From: DATEHQ01 sp035279525
GTDB taxonomy: Bacteria > Chloroflexota > Dormibacteria > Dormibacterales > Dormibacteraceae
Direction of reading: 5' to 3'
Assembly (NCBI GenBank): GCA_035279525.1
Contig: DATEHQ010000132.1
Span: 1 to 25,393 of the forward strand
Length of the DNA: 25,393 nucleotides
Each line of letters starts with the position of its first letter. The stretch's first letter is position 1. A program made the position numbers and the translations under genes. Below, in pieces: positions 23,211 to 25,393 of this stretch. The notes under the pieces were generated by a model that worked only from the letters and a program-made list of their open reading frames with translations, ran no database searches and was not told the origin of the DNA.

Positions 23211-23217
23211 GGCCGTG

Positions 23218-23826
23218 ATGGAGTTCCAGGAGCTCGTCCGCCGTCGCCGCATGGTGCGCAGGTTCGAGTCGACTCCGGTGCCGCGCGAGGTGCTGCTCCG
23301 CGTGCTCGAGGTGGCGCGGCACGCGCCGTCGGCCGGGTTCAGCCAGGGCTTCGACTTCATAGTGCTGGACGAGCCCGCGCAGGTCCGCCGATTTCTCGAT
23401 GTGACCGAGCACCCGGACTTTCCGTACGAGCCTGACGAGTTCAGGGATGCGCCGCCGTGCATGGTGCTTGCGATCTCCAACCCTCCCGCGTACCTGGAGC
23501 GCTACTCGCTGCCCGACAAGGAGCGCTTCGGGCTTCAAAAGGCGGAGGCGTGGCCTGTGCCCTACTGGGACGTCGACACGGGGATGGCGGTGATGCTCGT
23601 GCTTCTCGCGGCGGTGGAGGCGGGGTTGGGCGCCTGGCTGTTCGGGCTCTTCTACGGCGAAGACGCTTTGATGCGTGAGCTCGGCGTGCCTGATGGATGC
23701 CGGCCGATCGGAGTCATCGGAGTCGGCTACCCGCTGGCCGGTGAGGGCTTCGACTCGACGCGCTTCACGAAGCGAAGGCGCAGCCTCGAGTCGATGGTCC
23801 ACTTCGGCCGATGGCGGTCTGAATAG
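23218..23826 (+). CDS. Nitroreductase-family FMN oxidoreductase
   Basis: NAD(P)H-dependent flavin enzyme of 202 residues. The N-terminal FMN-phosphate segment RRRRMVRRFESTPVP and the following VLEVARHAPSAGFSQG match the family. Further on, DTGMAVMLVLLAAVEAGLGAWLFGL is the dimer-interface helix and PIGVIGVGYPL the last strand. ATG 23218 is 7 bases after a -10 box; an upstream TTG at 23209 adds three residues without reason. The central part (YLERYSLPDKERFGLQKAEAWPVPYWD) is longer than in the smallest members, as in the group acting on larger substrates. Substrate is not predictable. Confidence 0.9.
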   Translation: MEFQELVRRRRMVRRFESTPVPREVLLRVLEVARHAPSAGFSQGFDFIVLDEPAQVRRFLDVTEHPDFPYEPDEFRDAPPCMVLAISNPPAYLERYSLPDKERFGLQKAEAWPVPYWDVDTGMAVMLVLLAAVEAGLGAWLFGLFYGEDALMRELGVPDGCRPIGVIGVGYPLAGEGFDSTRFTKRRRSLESMVHFGRWRSE

Positions 23827-23829
23827 ACT
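23824..23829 (+). promoter_or_regulatory. -10 box that includes the nitroreductase stop codon
   Basis: TAGACT begins with the TAG stop of the nitroreductase and lies 8 bases before the GTG at 23838. There is no Shine-Dalgarno sequence for the next gene. Confidence 0.4.
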
Positions 23830-23837
23830 CTTTCGGA

Positions 23838-24626
23838 GTGGACGAGCCGGTCGGGATCTACGACTCGGGCGTCGGCGGGTTGTCGGTCCTCCGGGAGATA
23901 CGCGCGGCGCTGCCGAGCGAATCGATCGCCTATGTCGCGGACTCCGCGCACGCGCCGTGGGGGGACAAGCCGCCGGGTTTCGTGAGACAGCGAGGGCTGG
24001 AGCTCGCGCGCTTTCTCGTGTCTGTCGGAGCGAAGGCGATCGTGATCGGGTCCAACACCGGGACCGCCGGGTCGGCGGACGCGGTGCGCGCCGAGCTGTC
24101 GATTCCGGTGGTCGGGATAGAGCCGGCGATCAAGCCCGCTGTGGCGTCGACCAAATCGCGTGTGATCGGCGCGGTGGTGCCGGTCGCGGTCGGCGAGTCG
24201 GAACGGCTGGCCTCGCTGCTCGAAAGATTCGGAAGCGATGTGAAGGCGATCATCCAGCCTGTGCCCGGGCTCGTGGAGCACGTCGAGGAAGGGGACCTGC
24301 ACAGCGCGGAGCTGAGGAGGATGGTCGAGGGCTACGTCCGGCCGATGCTCGACGCCGGCGCCGACACCATCGTGCTCGGGTCGACGCACTACGTGTTCCT
24401 CAGGGAGGTCATCGGCGCGGTCGCGGGGCCCGGGGTGGCGATCATCGACACCGGTGCGGCGGTGGCGAGGCAGCTCGCGCGGGTGCTGCGGGAGCGCGGC
24501 ATCGCCGCGCGTGAGGACGCGGTGCCCACGGAACGGTTCTGGACGTCGGGGGACCCGGCTCGGTCGACGCGGGTCATGTCTGCGCTTCTCGGGCGGGATG
24601 TGCAGGTGGACAGGCTGCCCGAATAG
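23838..24626 (+). CDS. Glutamate racemase homologue lacking both catalytic cysteines
   Basis: Asp/Glu racemase fold, 262 residues, clearly related to MurI: YDSGVGGLSVLREI at 8-21, DSAHAPWGDKP at 35-45, VVGIEPAIKPA at 91-101 and the final RFWTSGDP. However, the two catalytic cysteines of the family are replaced: IGSNTGTA has Ser72 where ACNT is expected and LGSTHYVFL has Ser182 where GCTHYPFL is expected. His184 of THY is kept. The GTLAT-type segment reads IGAVVPVAV, and the CPLFVP segment reads QPVPGLV. No cysteine occurs anywhere in the protein. Ordinary MurI activity is therefore unlikely; a different activity or a structural or regulatory role is possible. GTG 23838 is a leaderless start. 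Confidence 0.88.
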   Translation: MDEPVGIYDSGVGGLSVLREIRAALPSESIAYVADSAHAPWGDKPPGFVRQRGLELARFLVSVGAKAIVIGSNTGTAGSADAVRAELSIPVVGIEPAIKPAVASTKSRVIGAVVPVAVGESERLASLLERFGSDVKAIIQPVPGLVEHVEEGDLHSAELRRMVEGYVRPMLDAGADTIVLGSTHYVFLREVIGAVAGPGVAIIDTGAAVARQLARVLRERGIAAREDAVPTERFWTSGDPARSTRVMSALLGRDVQVDRLPE

Positions 24627-24689
24627 CTGCTTTCTTCGTTCCGCCCTTATTCACTGTGCAGGCCGGGACGGGTGTGGCGTGGCCGCCTA

Positions 24690-24800
24690 TTGCGTTGTCT
24701 GGTGAACTCCTGGGGACGGACTGTGAAGGGGTGGCCGGTAGGGCGGGGTGACCGTTTGCGTTGTCTGGTGAGGTCCTGGGGACGGGCTGTGAAGGGGGTG
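24690..24800 (+). repeat. Tandem duplicated 44-base repeat
   Basis: A segment beginning TTGCGTTGTCTGGTGA and ending in CTGTGAAGGGG plus GTG occurs at 24690-24733 and again at 24756-24800 with a few changes and one extra G, so the unit repeats every 66 bases. The 271-base gap between the racemase homologue and the DUF222 gene holds this repeat and the promoter at 24863-24891. No open frame of note is present. Confidence 0.75.
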
Positions 24801-24862
24801 ATGTCGCACGTTCAGGTGGCCCATGTTGCTGTCTAAATGAGGTTAATTTCTCGGATAAACTC

Positions 24863-24891
24863 TTGACATAGCGAAATTATGTTCGTATGAT
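24863..24891 (+). promoter_or_regulatory. Near-consensus sigma-70 promoter of the DUF222 gene
   Basis: TTGACA (24863-24868) and TATGAT (24886-24891) are 17 bases apart. This is the best promoter in the window, within an AT-rich patch unlike its surroundings. The predicted start site coincides with the GTG at 24898. Confidence 0.75.
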
Positions 24892-24897
24892 GTAGAT

Positions 24898-25393
24898 GTG
24901 AGTGTGGCCGCCGAGTTCGAACCCGAGCTCAAGCCCTGGGACGAATCCTCCTTTCGCCTCGCCCAGGAGCTGATCCGCATGCGCCACGCCATCGACCTCC
25001 AGGAGCTGGCCTTCGCCAGGCTGGCGGCCGAGTTCGCCGGCACCGACTTCTACCAGGAGGCGGGTTCGGTCAGCCCGATCGACTGGATCCGGATCAACTG
25101 CCACCTGACCCGCAACGCCGCCGCGGACAGGTTGGCGGTGGGAGAGCGGATCCCGAGCCTGGTCCACTCCATCGCCGCCATGGTCCACGGCGAGGTTGGC
25201 TTCGCCCACCTGAGCGTGATGGCGCGGACCGCCGACGCGGTGGGTGACGAGCGCTTCGACGAGACCGCCCTGCTCGAGGCCGCGACGGAGAACTCGCCCG
25301 GCAAGTTCTTCCACCTCTGCCGGCACTACCGGCACTCGGTCGACGCCCAGGGCTTCGCCGAGGAGCAGGAGTACCTGGCCGAGGGCCGCCGGC
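24898..25393 (+). CDS. DUF222 (13E12-type) protein, partial, 3' end outside window
   Basis: The first 165 codons of a DUF222 protein: LAQELIRMRHAIDLQELAFARLAAEF, then WIRINCHLTRNAAADRLAVGERIPSL, and HGEVGFAHLSVMARTADAVG are the typical helical segments. Full-length members, including the M. tuberculosis 13E12 repeat family, usually carry an HNH endonuclease motif at the C-terminus; that part is outside the window. GTG 24898 is chosen because it lies 6 bases after the TATGAT box; GTG 24904 is possible. These genes are commonly multicopy in high-GC genomes and behave like repeat elements. Confidence 0.88.
   Translation, partial: MSVAAEFEPELKPWDESSFRLAQELIRMRHAIDLQELAFARLAAEFAGTDFYQEAGSVSPIDWIRINCHLTRNAAADRLAVGERIPSLVHSIAAMVHGEVGFAHLSVMARTADAVGDERFDETALLEAATENSPGKFFHLCRHYRHSVDAQGFAEEQEYLAEGRR

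Noticed and set aside
24627..24689. Possible intrinsic terminator after the racemase homologue
   Set aside because: No stable GC hairpin followed by a T run is visible; the CTTTCTTCGTTCC stretch lacks a stem.
1..25393. CRISPR arrays, tRNA or rRNA genes, transposases and integrases
   Set aside because: None seen: no regularly spaced short repeats beyond the two pairs listed, no rRNA segments, no recognisable tRNA arms, no transposase or recombinase frame.

Overview
The window is GC-rich (roughly two thirds G+C by eye), densely packed bacterial DNA. Genes are often translationally coupled through 4-base stop/start overlaps. Many of the uncoupled genes have a TANNNT -10 box only 6 to 8 bases before the start codon, as expected for leaderless transcripts. 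The DUF222 (13E12-type) protein, the DUF6457-like protein, the ArsR/DUF5937-type regulator and the DasR-like GntR operators point to Actinomycetota or a related high-GC lineage such as Dormibacterota or Chloroflexota. No rRNA, tRNA, CRISPR array or transposase is visible, so the lineage is inferred only from gene families.

Region 1 (1-6230, minus strand) is one operon in the order gntR, sugar-binding lipoprotein, two ABC permeases, nagZ, murQ (cut by the window edge). It imports an amino-sugar oligosaccharide, probably derived from peptidoglycan, cleaves N-acetylhexosaminides in the cytoplasm and opens MurNAc-6-P to GlcNAc-6-P and lactate. Its promoter carries two DasR/NagR-like operators, one of them over the -35 box.

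Region 2 (6284-7722, plus strand) starts with a FrnE/DsbA-like oxidoreductase. Its first active-site cysteine codon is an in-frame TGA (UPWC instead of CPWC), followed 20 bases later by a hairpin with a GGUC loop. It is a strong selenoprotein candidate and is coupled to a BtuF-like protein without a signal peptide.

Region 3 (7732-12313) has an ArsR-type regulator divergent from a 72-residue leaderless protein and a three-gene ABC-2 exporter, then a DUF6457-like protein overlapping a PaaI-type thioesterase.

Region 4 (12462-19164) is a histidine kinase, an OmpR-type regulator, a MacB/LolD-type ATPase and a 1273-residue FtsX/MacB-type permease. Similar 11-base direct repeats upstream of the kinase and upstream of the ATPase are candidate regulator sites.

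Region 5 (19168-24626) is a set of small units: an eRF1-like (baeRF) protein, a small protein, a metallophosphoesterase, a small soluble protein, two membrane proteins, an AraC/VOC pair, a nitroreductase and a glutamate racemase homologue in which both catalytic cysteines are serine. Region 6 (24627-25393) holds a duplicated 44-base repeat, a near-consensus promoter and the 5' part of a DUF222/13E12-type gene.
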